DNA of 31,212 nucleotides from JALORV01 sp035255845 (lineage in GTDB: Bacteria > Pseudomonadota > Gammaproteobacteria > Burkholderiales > Burkholderiaceae_F): NCBI GenBank assembly GCA_035255845.1, contig DATEZE010000075.1:1-31212 (forward strand), in the 5' to 3' direction. Each line of letters opens with the position of its first letter. The first letter of the stretch is position 1. Shown here in pieces: positions 7,481 through 14,648 of this stretch. A program made the position numbers and the translations under genes. Under the pieces are notes generated by a model. It was not told the origin of the DNA and searched no databases. It was given only the letters and a program-made list of their open reading frames with translations.

Positions 7481-7565
7481 GCCTAGGTGGCGAAATTGGT
7501 AGACGCACTAGTTTCAGGTACTAGCGCCGCAAGGCGTGGAGGTTCGAGTCCTCTCCTAGGCACCA
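7481..7565 (+). tRNA. tRNA-Leu (anticodon CAG), CCA encoded
   Basis: Acceptor arms GCCTAGG and CCTAGGC pair fully, followed by discriminator A and an encoded CCA. The anticodon stem CTAGT/ACTAG encloses TTCAGGT, giving anticodon CAG for the codon CUG. A long variable arm (GCCGCAAGGC) marks it as a class II tRNA and the T-loop is GGTTCGAGTCC. It is the only plus-strand gene: divergent from rnr, convergent with the phosphoribosyltransferase gene. CUG is a heavily used Leu codon in this GC-rich genome. Confidence 0.97.
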
Positions 7566-7571
7566 AAACCG

Positions 7572-7595
7572 AAAGGCTGGCGCCGCCTGCCTTTT
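7572..7595 (+). terminator. Probable terminator of tRNA-Leu
   Basis: The arms AAAGGC (7572-7577) and GCCTTT (7589-7594) are followed by TTGATT. The stem is short and the loop is 11 bases, with further GC pairing possible inside. It starts seven bases after the CCA end. Because the arms are flanked by A on one side and T on the other, it might work in both directions. Confidence 0.45.
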
Positions 7596-7612
7596 GATTC
7601 TCGGCCCAGGAT

Positions 7613-7634
7613 GCGAAGCACCTGCGTGCTTCGC
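7613..7634 (-). terminator. Perfect 9-bp stem-loop between convergent genes (probable transcript end)
   Basis: On the minus strand GCGAAGCAC-GCAG-GTGCTTCGC forms a perfect nine-pair stem with a four-base loop, 34 bases after the phosphoribosyltransferase stop. No T-tract follows. It may be a 3'-end stabilising hairpin that works with the second hairpin at 7572-7595 on the same strand. Confidence 0.45.
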
Positions 7635-7668
7635 GCAAATTCAGGCGTGCGCTCGTCGGCAAATGCGC

Positions 7669-8190
7669 TCAGCCCGACGTGCCGCTGCGTAGTCTTGCAG
7701 CGAGCTTTTCGGGACCCATGGCGTCGTACACCTCGAACGGCTGGTGGATCCACGGGTTGGTCGGCAGGTACTCGACGTAGTAGTCGGGAACGAAGCTCGA
7801 GCAGGCCTTGTACCAGATCACTGCGCTGCGCAGCTCCGTCACCGCCGGATAGCGCTGGCGCAGGTGGACGACGACGCGGTTCAGCGTCACGCCGCTGTCC
7901 ACGAGATCGTCCACAAGCAGCAGATGACCCGACAGTTCGCTTTGCGTCATCGTGATGTATTCACCGATGTCGAGCACACCTTTTTGTCGTCCGGCCGCCT
8001 CGCGGTAAGAACTGGCGGCCAGTATCGCCAGCGGCATGTCGTAGATTCGCGAGATGACATCGCCCACTCGAAGGCCGCCGCGCGCAAGGCAAAGCAGCGA
8101 GTCGAAGCGCCAGCCGGATTCGTGAATCGCAAGGCCCAGCCGCTCGATCTGCCGGTGGTATTCGTCCCAGTCGACGTACAGGTCCTTCAC
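7669..8190 (-). CDS. Purine phosphoribosyltransferase (xanthine-guanine/hypoxanthine type)
   Basis: Type I phosphoribosyltransferase that would salvage a purine base with PRPP to form a nucleotide. The PRPP-binding loop LLLVDDLVDSGVT lies at 90-102, an earlier ARGGL (36-40) forms the diphosphate loop, and a Gpt-like C-terminus reads YYVEYLPTNPWIHQPFE (137-153). The exact base cannot be told from sequence. I chose GTG at 8188-8190 (173 residues), preceded by GAGGCG and 10 bases after the purA stop; the open frame continues upstream into purA but that part resembles no PRTase. Position after purA fits a role in AMP/IMP balance. Confidence 0.85.
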   Translation of the reverse strand: MKDLYVDWDEYHRQIERLGLAIHESGWRFDSLLCLARGGLRVGDVISRIYDMPLAILAASSYREAAGRQKGVLDIGEYITMTQSELSGHLLLVDDLVDSGVTLNRVVVHLRQRYPAVTELRSAVIWYKACSSFVPDYYVEYLPTNPWIHQPFEVYDAMGPEKLAARLRSGTSG

Positions 8191-8200
8191 AAAACGCGCC

Positions 8201-9493
8201 TCAGCGGAACGGGTGGTGCAGCACGATCGTCTGATCACGATCCGGTCCGGTCGACACGAGGTCAATCGGCACTCCGAGCACCTCGGCCAGGCGCTCGAGA
8301 TAGCGGCGCGCCGGAGCTGGCAGGTCATCCCAGGACCGCACCCCAAGGGTCGATTCCGACCAACCCGGGAACTCTTCGTAGATCGGCTGGCAACGCTCGA
8401 CCGCGTCGGCGCCGTAAGGAAGGATGTCGACGTCACGGCCCTCGAAGCGGTATCCGACGCCGAGCTTCACGACCGGCAGGCCGTCGAGGACATCGAGCTT
8501 GGTGATGCACAGCCCCGTGGTGCCGTTGAGCTGCACGGCGCGACGCAGTCCGGCCGCGTCGAACCAGCCGCAGCGGCGCGGGCGGCCGGTGACCGAACCG
8601 AACTCCTGGCCGCGCTCGCGCAACTGCGCGCCGGTAGCGTCAAGCAGTTCGGTTGGGAAAGGTCCCGAGCCGACACGCGTCGAATAGGCCTTCGTAATGC
8701 CGAGCACGTAGTCGAGCCGTTGCGGGGCGACACCGGCGCCCGCGGACGCCGCGCCGGCGACTGTGTTGCTCGAGGTGACGTACGGATACGTGCCGTGATC
8801 GACATCGAGCAATGTGCCCTGCGCGCCCTCGAACAGCAGTCGATGGCCGCCGGCCATCACGCTATTGAGCCGATGCGAAACGTCGGTGATCAGCGGCTTG
8901 AGACGTTCCGCGAGCGCAAGCGTCTCGTCGATCACGCGCGACGCCACCACCGGCTCGGCGCCGAAGTAGCGCTCGAGCACGAAATTGTGGAAGTCGAGTG
9001 CTTCGCGCACGCGATCGCCGAAGCGGCCCGCGTCGAACAGGTCCTGCGCCCGTACCGCACGTCGCCCGACCTTGTCCTCGTAGGCGGGACCAATGCCACG
9101 ACCGGTCGTGCCGATCTTCGAGTCGCCGCGCCTGACCTCGCGCGCCTTGTCCAGCGCCACGTGATACTCGAGGATCAACGGACAGTTGCCGCTGATCAGA
9201 AGGCGCGAAGCCACGTCGACACCGGCCGACTGCAGCTCGTCGACCTCGGACAGAAGAGCGTTGGGCGACAGCACCACGCCGTTGCCGATATAACAGGCGG
9301 TCTTCGGTCTCAGGATGCCCGACGGGATCAACCGCAGAATCGTCTTCTTGCCGCCGATGACCAGCGTGTGGCCGGCATTATGTCCGCCCTGGAACCGCAC
9401 AACGCCGTCGACGTCCTCGGTCAGCCAGTCGACGATCTTGCCTTTCCCCTCATCGCCCCACTGGGTGCCGACGACAACAACGTTCTCTGCCAT
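8201..9493 (-). CDS. purA: Adenylosuccinate synthetase
   Basis: GTP-dependent enzyme joining IMP and aspartate, the first committed step to AMP. The N-terminal P-loop is GTQWGDEGKGK (9-19) with catalytic Asp14; GGHNAGHT (36-43) supplies His42. Further family motifs are TTGRGIGPAYEDK, FEGAQGTLLD, and TRVGSGPFPTE. The 430 residues match the family. The ATG at 9491-9493 has GGAG at correct spacing; upstream codons in frame overlap hisZ and are not conserved. It lies between hisZ and the phosphoribosyltransferase. Confidence 0.97.
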   Translation of the reverse strand: MAENVVVVGTQWGDEGKGKIVDWLTEDVDGVVRFQGGHNAGHTLVIGGKKTILRLIPSGILRPKTACYIGNGVVLSPNALLSEVDELQSAGVDVASRLLISGNCPLILEYHVALDKAREVRRGDSKIGTTGRGIGPAYEDKVGRRAVRAQDLFDAGRFGDRVREALDFHNFVLERYFGAEPVVASRVIDETLALAERLKPLITDVSHRLNSVMAGGHRLLFEGAQGTLLDVDHGTYPYVTSSNTVAGAASAGAGVAPQRLDYVLGITKAYSTRVGSGPFPTELLDATGAQLRERGQEFGSVTGRPRRCGWFDAAGLRRAVQLNGTTGLCITKLDVLDGLPVVKLGVGYRFEGRDVDILPYGADAVERCQPIYEEFPGWSESTLGVRSWDDLPAPARRYLERLAEVLGVPIDLVSTGPDRDQTIVLHHPFR

Positions 9494-9507
9494 GGTGGCT
9501 CCGTTTC

Positions 9508-10674
9508 TCAGCTCGACGTGCCGCCTCGTGCGACCGCACGCCAACCGGAATCGACATAGCGCAACTCGCGATCAAAAACGAAATCACCCGGCTCCGCGTC
9601 CGGGACTTCGTCGGGCAGCCGCTGAACCACGATGTGGCCAGCGGCGCGCAACGCACGGATCGCTTCGCGCAACTCCGCAGCCTCGCCGGCCGGCGCAAGA
9701 ATCGCGTTCGGGGCGTCCGCTGGCAGCAGACCGACCAGTTCGCGCAGGTAGATCGAGAACCCGACGGCGGGCCGGGCACGGCCGAAAGCCTTGCCGATGT
9801 TGTCGTAGCGGCCGCCTCGGAGGACCGCGTTCGCCAGCTCGGGTGCATGGACGGCAAAGGTGACGCCGGTCAGGTAGCGGTAGCCGTGCAGGTCCGCAAG
9901 ATCGATCGTGACCTCGTCGGCGCCGCAGCGCGTAGCGAGCATTTCCAGGTCGTCGAGCGCGACGGCAATCGGTGCGACCCTCGGCAGTGCCTTGCGCGCG
10001 GCCGCGATCGTCTGGACGCCGCCGCCCAGGCGTGCCAGCGCGATCAGCCCTTCGCGTACGGTGGCCGTCACACCAGTAACGCATTCGATCAGCGCCGGCG
10101 TGTCCTTTGTGCTGAGCGCGGCAAGGATGTCGTCTTCGGCTTGCGGCGGGAGCTGCGCCAGGTCGAGAAGTGCGCGGACCACGCCGGTGTGTCCGAGGTC
10201 GATCGTCACCCGAGCGAGGCCTGCAGTCCGCAGCGACGCCACGGCGATCTCGAGCACCTCCAGGTCGGCTGCTGAACCGGCAGCGCCGTACAGTTCGGCC
10301 CCGACCTGCAGCGGTTCGCGCACCGCGAGCGGGTGCTGTGGCCGCGCGTGCAGGACACTGCCCGAGTAGCAGAGCCGGGCGACACCCGGGCGATTCAGGA
10401 TGTGCGCATCGATGCGCGCGACCTGCGGCGTCGCGTCAGCGCGCAGCCCGAGCATGCGGCCACTCGCCTGGTCCACGAGTTTGAAGGTGCGCAGGTCGAG
10501 ATCACTGCCCGTGCCGGTCAGGAGCGAATCGACGTATTCGATCAGCGGTGGAATAACCAACTCGTAGCCATAGCCTGAATAGAGATCCAGCAGGGCGCGG
10601 CGCGTGGCTTCGAGCCGCCGCGCTTCACGCGGCAGCACATCGGAAATATTCTCTGGGAGCAGCCAGCGCGGCAT
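9508..10674 (-). CDS. hisZ: ATP phosphoribosyltransferase regulatory subunit HisZ
   Basis: HisRS-like paralogue that has no tRNA-charging activity and joins the short form of HisG to make active, histidine-regulated ATP phosphoribosyltransferase, the first step of histidine synthesis. The 388 residues begin with WLLPENISDVLPREARRLE and carry class II synthetase-like blocks (LRADATPQVARIDAH, LRGGRYDNIGKAFGRARPAVGFS). It lacks the anticodon-binding domain of HisS; a true hisS is at 17832. A short-form hisG should exist elsewhere. The hisZ-purA pair is common in Betaproteobacteria. No clear Shine-Dalgarno is seen. Confidence 0.93.
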   Translation of the reverse strand: MPRWLLPENISDVLPREARRLEATRRALLDLYSGYGYELVIPPLIEYVDSLLTGTGSDLDLRTFKLVDQASGRMLGLRADATPQVARIDAHILNRPGVARLCYSGSVLHARPQHPLAVREPLQVGAELYGAAGSAADLEVLEIAVASLRTAGLARVTIDLGHTGVVRALLDLAQLPPQAEDDILAALSTKDTPALIECVTGVTATVREGLIALARLGGGVQTIAAARKALPRVAPIAVALDDLEMLATRCGADEVTIDLADLHGYRYLTGVTFAVHAPELANAVLRGGRYDNIGKAFGRARPAVGFSIYLRELVGLLPADAPNAILAPAGEAAELREAIRALRAAGHIVVQRLPDEVPDAEPGDFVFDRELRYVDSGWRAVARGGTSS

Positions 10675-10730
10675 CGCAAAAAGGGAAACTCAGCGTGACG
10701 GACCGGCGGCGCGCCGCGCGGGGGATCTGA

Positions 10731-10916
10731 TCAGCTCAGGAACCAGAACAATAGCGCGCCACCCGCGACGGCCAGCAGTCCAAAGAAGCGGATCTGTCCG
10801 TTATTGAGCTCGGTGACACGCTGAAACATCTGGCGCCAGCTGGCCGGCGCCAGCAGCGGCAACAGACCTTCGAGCACCAGCATGAGGCCGAACGCGAGTC
10901 CGAGCGTTTCCAACAT
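10731..10916 (-). CDS. yjeT: DUF2065 small membrane protein (YjeT-like)
   Basis: A 61-residue inner-membrane protein of unknown function. Two hydrophobic helices (about 3-24 and 43-60) flank a short polar loop with SWRQMFQRVTELNNGQIRFFG. The start overlaps the hflC stop by one base (TGATG), so it is almost certainly translated with hflC. E. coli has the same family member between hflC and purA, which supports the call and hints at a role with the HflKC-FtsH complex, though that is inference. Confidence 0.88.
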   Translation of the reverse strand: MLETLGLAFGLMLVLEGLLPLLAPASWRQMFQRVTELNNGQIRFFGLLAVAGGALLFWFLS

Positions 10917-11800
10917 CAGCGACGGCCGGCCGGCGGCGCCTCCGGCGACTTCATGTATCTGAAGAACTCCGAAGACGGATCGACCACCAGCACGTCGTTG
11001 CGATTGCGGAAGCTTGCGCGGTATGCGTCGAGACTGCGATAAAAGCGCGCGAACTCCGGGTTCTGCCCGAAAGACTGAGCGTAGATCGCCGAGGCTTTGG
11101 CATCGCCGTCACCGCGGATCTTCTGCGCATCGCGATACGCCTCGGATAACAGCACTTCCTTCTGGCGATCGGCATCTGCCCTGATCTTCTCGCCCTCGGC
11201 CGATCCGATCGATCGTTGCTCGTTGGCAACGCGCTTGCGCTCGGCCTCCATACGCCGATAGACCGACTCGCTGATCTCCGGCACGAAGTCGACGCGCTTG
11301 AGCCGGACGTCGACGATTTCCACCCCAAGATTCTTGGTGCGCTCCTGGACCGCGGCGCGGATTTCCTCCATCGCCTTGTCGCGCTCGCGCGATGTGATCT
11401 CGTTGACCGTGCGCTTGTTGACGGCCTGGTTCATCGCATCGCGCACCAGAGTAGTGATGCGGTCCTCGGCCGAGCGCTCGCCGGCGGGAAAGCTGACGCG
11501 GAACATTCGCGGATCGATGATGCGCCATTTGACGAACGAGTCGACCAGCAGGTTTTTCTTCTCGGAGGTCTGGACGCGGTCCGCGGCGGGCGTGTCGATC
11601 GTCAGGATGCGACGGTCCTGGTATTCGACGTTCTGCAGCAGCGGGATGCGGAAGTACAGCCCGGGCTCGCTCACGACGCGCTTGATCTGCCCCAGCTGGA
11701 AAACGATGGCCGACTGGCGCTGGTCGACGATGAAAGTGCTGGCGCGGACCAAAAAGGCCGCGACGACGAATCCGATGATGAGGGCAAGGATGCGGTTCAT
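10916..11800 (-). CDS. hflC: HflC, SPFH-domain modulator of FtsH
   Basis: Inner-membrane protein that with HflK forms a large cage around the FtsH protease. One N-terminal transmembrane helix (about 4-20) is followed by the SPFH/prohibitin domain (IVDQRQSAIVFQLGQIKRVV onward) and a long charged coiled coil (about 165-250, with EAERKRVANEQRS and AEGEKIRADADRQKEVLLSEA). The C-terminal SLDAYRASF...LVVDPSSEFFRYM block is typical. The 294 residues fit the family. The gene starts four bases after hflK. Confidence 0.96.
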   Translation of the reverse strand: MNRILALIIGFVVAAFLVRASTFIVDQRQSAIVFQLGQIKRVVSEPGLYFRIPLLQNVEYQDRRILTIDTPAADRVQTSEKKNLLVDSFVKWRIIDPRMFRVSFPAGERSAEDRITTLVRDAMNQAVNKRTVNEITSRERDKAMEEIRAAVQERTKNLGVEIVDVRLKRVDFVPEISESVYRRMEAERKRVANEQRSIGSAEGEKIRADADRQKEVLLSEAYRDAQKIRGDGDAKASAIYAQSFGQNPEFARFYRSLDAYRASFRNRNDVLVVDPSSEFFRYMKSPEAPPAGRR

Positions 11801-11804
11801 GAGT

Positions 11805-13055
11805 TCAGCGCGCCTCGCGTTCGCGGCTGCGCAGCGTGTCGCGGGTGCGCCCGTCGTTGGTTGCCGGCGCGGCCTCTTGCGCCGGATTCGAGGGGGCGAC
11901 GCGCGGCGCCGCCATCGCGTCCTGCGTGGCCTGCTGCATCAGCTTGTCGAACGGAAGATAGAGCAACTGGTTGTTATTGCGCGAATCGATCATCACCTTG
12001 GTCGTATTCGAGAACACCTGCTGCATCGCGTCCAGATACATGCGGTCGCGCGTGACAGCGGGCGCCTTCTGGTACTCGTTCAGGATCTGGCGAAAGCGCG
12101 AGGCATCGCCTTCCGCGCTTTGCACGATGCGGGTGCGGTAGCCCTCGGACTCCTGCATCAGCCGCGAGGCCGCACCGCGCGCCTTCGGGACGACATCGTT
12201 GGCGTAGGCCTGACCCTCATTGATCTGACGCTCGCGGTCCTGGCCGGCCTTGACCGCATCGTCGAAGGCCGCCTGTACCTGCTCCGGAGGCTGAGCGTTC
12301 TGAATCGCAACCGCTGATACGAGGATGCCGGTGCCGTAACGGTCCAGCATCTCCTGCATTCTCTTTCGCACTTCGGTCGCGATCTCGGAACGCCCTTCGT
12401 ACAGCACCGAATCCATCCTCTTACGGCCGAGGACTTCGCGCATCGCGGATTCCGCAGCCTGTGTCACCGCGGCGGTGGGGTTGCGGTTGTTGAACAGATA
12501 GTCGCGCGCACCGTCGTCCTTGATCCGATACTGGACCTCGAACTGGATCTCGACGATGTTCTCGTCGTCGGTCAGCATCAGCGCCTCTTTCAGGCGCTCG
12601 GGACGGCCGCGGGTTCCGACTTCAACTTTGCGCAACGACAGAATGTCGACGAGTTCGCTCGACTGCACGGGCCACGGCAGCCGCCAACGGAAACCTGGCG
12701 AAGTCGTCTCGGTATAGCGTCCGAAGGTAGTGACGACACCGACCTGTCCTTCCGGCACGATGTAAAAGCCGCTCGCCAGCCAGATCAGGCCGAGGATCAG
12801 CAGCAGCGCGACAAATCCGATTCCGGTACTGCGCGGACTGCCGCCCAGGTTGCCGAACCCGCCGCCGCGCGACCCGGAACGCTTCCTACCGAACAGTCCA
12901 TTGAGCCGCCGGTTGAAGTCGCGCCAGAGTTCTTCCAGGTCGGGCGGACCGTCGTTGTTCGGGCGTTGCGGACGGCGCGGCGGCTCACGCTCGCCTTCGC
13001 TGTTCGATCCGCCGGATCCGCCACCGCGGCCCCACTGGGGGTCGTTGAGCGACAT
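11805..13055 (-). CDS. hflK: HflK, SPFH-domain modulator of FtsH
   Basis: Partner of HflC in the FtsH-regulating membrane complex. The Gly/Arg/Pro-rich cytoplasmic N-terminus (MSLNDPQWGRGGG, residues 1-75) is characteristic of HflK. A transmembrane helix lies around 79-97, followed by the SPFH domain (IVPEGQVGVVTTFGRY) and a coiled-coil region with EGYRTRIVQSAEGDASRF. The 416 residues are normal. A TAGGAC lies just before the ATG. It follows hflX by 62 bases. Confidence 0.96.
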   Translation of the reverse strand: MSLNDPQWGRGGGSGGSNSEGEREPPRRPQRPNNDGPPDLEELWRDFNRRLNGLFGRKRSGSRGGGFGNLGGSPRSTGIGFVALLLILGLIWLASGFYIVPEGQVGVVTTFGRYTETTSPGFRWRLPWPVQSSELVDILSLRKVEVGTRGRPERLKEALMLTDDENIVEIQFEVQYRIKDDGARDYLFNNRNPTAAVTQAAESAMREVLGRKRMDSVLYEGRSEIATEVRKRMQEMLDRYGTGILVSAVAIQNAQPPEQVQAAFDDAVKAGQDRERQINEGQAYANDVVPKARGAASRLMQESEGYRTRIVQSAEGDASRFRQILNEYQKAPAVTRDRMYLDAMQQVFSNTTKVMIDSRNNNQLLYLPFDKLMQQATQDAMAAPRVAPSNPAQEAAPATNDGRTRDTLRSREREAR

Positions 13056-13117
13056 TGAAGTCCTAGCTAGAAGTGATACGGTGCAATGCCATCGTCGGGG
13101 ACGGCGCGGCTGTCATG

Positions 13118-14227
13118 CTAGATCGCGGCCGCGCTGAAGGCCGGAGTACTTTCGGGATTGACGGCCCCCCGGGCGCGCTGCGCGAACTCTGCGACCGCAT
13201 CTCGCAATTGTTCGAGACCCTGACCGGTCTTCGCGCTGACCGAAACTGAAACGATGCTACCACAGGGGTCTCGCTCGACTGCCGGTCGACGCCCCGAAGC
13301 GTCGATCTTGTTGTAGACGATGATGCGCGGCACGGAGCCCGCGCCAATGTCGTCGAGCACGCGGTTCACCTCCGCCACCTGCTCGGCACGGGCCGACGAG
13401 GCACTGTCGACCACGTGCAGCAGCAGATCAGCCTCGGCGGTTTCATCCAGCGTCGACTTGAACGCCTCGACCAGCTGGTGCGGCAGGCCGCGAATAAAAC
13501 CTACCGTGTCGGACACCACCGTGTCAGCGCCCTGCTTTAGGTGGAGCCGCCGCGCCGTCGTGTCGAGCGTCGCAAACAGTTGGTCGGCCGCGTAACTGTC
13601 GGCTCGGGTCAGCGCGTTGAACAGCGTCGATTTACCGGCATTGGTGTAGCCGACCATCGACACCGATAACACGTCGCGACGCGAACGCGCGCGGCGGCGC
13701 GTGCGACGCTGTCGCTCCAATTGCTTAAGCCGTTCGCGCAACTGCTTGACGCGCACGCCGATCATGCGGCGGTCCAGTTCAATCTGCTTTTCCCCCGGAC
13801 CGCCGGTCTTACCGAGACCGCCGCGCTGGCGCTCGAGGTGAGACCATCCCCGCACCAGGCGCGTGGCCAGATGCTCGAGTTGCGCCAGTTCGACCTGCAG
13901 CTTGCCCTCGCGACTGCGCGCCCGCTGCGAGAAGATGTCGAGGATCAGCGCCGTGCGATCGAGCACCCAGACGCCAAGCGCGCGCTCGAGATTTCGTTGT
14001 TGCGCCGGCGAGAGCGCGACGTCGAAGACAACGACGCCGGCCCCCGAGGAGGCGGCGAGCGCCTTCAGTTCCTCCACCTTGCCTGCACCGACGAAGTGCG
14101 CCGGGTCGGGCCGATCGCGCCGCACGTGCAAATGCCCGGCAGGTTCGAGGCCCGCCGAAGCCGCGAGCTGCGTGATCTCATCGACGGCGTCCGGGTCGTC
14201 ATGTCGGCCGCGAACGACACTCACCAC
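13118..14227 (-). CDS. hflX: GTPase HflX (ribosome-associated); true start probably upstream at 14281
   Basis: GTPase that splits stalled or heat-damaged ribosomes. From the listed GTG: N-terminal HflX domain (1-150) with HFVGAGKVEEL, LSPAQQRNLE, RARSREGKLQVELAQL and RGGLGKTGGPGEKQ; then the G domain with GYTNAGKST (193-201), DTVGFIRGLPH, and NKID. It lacks the extra C-terminal region of E. coli HflX. GTG at 14227 is the first ordinary start in the open frame, but 18 codons upstream (14279-14281) a CTG overlaps the hfq TGA as CTGA, eight bases after GGAG; the extra residues FQIDGARSERSERALVV align with the usual HflX N-terminus (FDRYDAGEQAVLV in E. coli). I think 387 residues is the real form. 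Confidence 0.93.
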   Translation of the reverse strand: MVSVVRGRHDDPDAVDEITQLAASAGLEPAGHLHVRRDRPDPAHFVGAGKVEELKALAASSGAGVVVFDVALSPAQQRNLERALGVWVLDRTALILDIFSQRARSREGKLQVELAQLEHLATRLVRGWSHLERQRGGLGKTGGPGEKQIELDRRMIGVRVKQLRERLKQLERQRRTRRRARSRRDVLSVSMVGYTNAGKSTLFNALTRADSYAADQLFATLDTTARRLHLKQGADTVVSDTVGFIRGLPHQLVEAFKSTLDETAEADLLLHVVDSASSARAEQVAEVNRVLDDIGAGSVPRIIVYNKIDASGRRPAVERDPCGSIVSVSVSAKTGQGLEQLRDAVAEFAQRARGAVNPESTPAFSAAAI

Positions 14228-14277
14228 GAGCGCACGCTCGGAGCGTTCCGAGCGCGCGCCATCGATCTGGAAGACGG

Positions 14278-14511
14278 TCAGGACTCGGACTCCGCGGCGA
14301 GGTTCACTGGGCGTGCCGGAACGACCGTGGAGATCGCGTGCTTGTAGACCATCTGGGTCACGGTGTTCCTGAGCAGCACGACGTACTGGTCGAAGGACTC
14401 GATCTGACCCTGCAGCTTGATGCCGTTAACAAGGTAGATCGATACCGGGATGTGTTCCTTGCGCAGTGCGTTAAGAAACGGGTCTTGTAGTAATTGCCCT
14501 TTGTTGCTCAT
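14278..14511 (-). CDS. hfq: RNA chaperone Hfq
   Basis: Hexameric Sm-like protein that anneals small RNAs to mRNAs. The 77 residues begin MSNKGQLLQDPFLNALRKE; the Sm1 strand block is SIYLVNGIKLQGQIESFDQY and Sm2 is YKHAISTVVP (57-66). The rim patch reads RKEH (17-20), not the enteric RRER, which is the form I associate with Betaproteobacteria. The acidic/polar C-terminal tail is short. The ATG has GGAG seven bases upstream; the longer open frame upstream is not conserved. It lies between der and hflX, whose probable start overlaps the hfq stop. Confidence 0.97.
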   Translation of the reverse strand: MSNKGQLLQDPFLNALRKEHIPVSIYLVNGIKLQGQIESFDQYVVLLRNTVTQMVYKHAISTVVPARPVNLAAESES

Positions 14512-14611
14512 CAGTTGGCTCCAGCGGCTTGGCACCGCTTGTTGTCATCGGCTCAACGAAAGCGAACCGACCGTCGCAGATCTGCAAATGGGGACGAGGC
14601 CATGCGTTTCA

Positions 14612-14640
14612 ATTTAAAGCAAAACCCGGGCCGAGGCCAA
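14612..14640 (-). promoter_or_regulatory. Possible promoter for hfq-hflX-hflK-hflC
   Basis: On the minus strand TTGGCC (14635-14640) and TTAAAT (14612-14617) are 17 bases apart, within the 137-base gap between der and hfq. Both boxes match the consensus at only four of six positions. A local AT-rich patch in an otherwise GC-rich gap supports some regulatory role. Confidence 0.35.
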
Positions 14641-14648
14641 CTCCGCCC

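Noticed and set aside
8191..8436. Upstream extension of the phosphoribosyltransferase frame into purA
   Set aside because: The extra 82 residues are low-complexity shadow of the purA C-terminus; a GTG with a ribosome site lies right after the purA stop.
9508..10674. A second histidyl-tRNA synthetase
   Set aside because: It has the HisZ N-terminus and lacks the anticodon-binding domain; the true hisS is at 17832-19142, and the hisZ-purA context fits.
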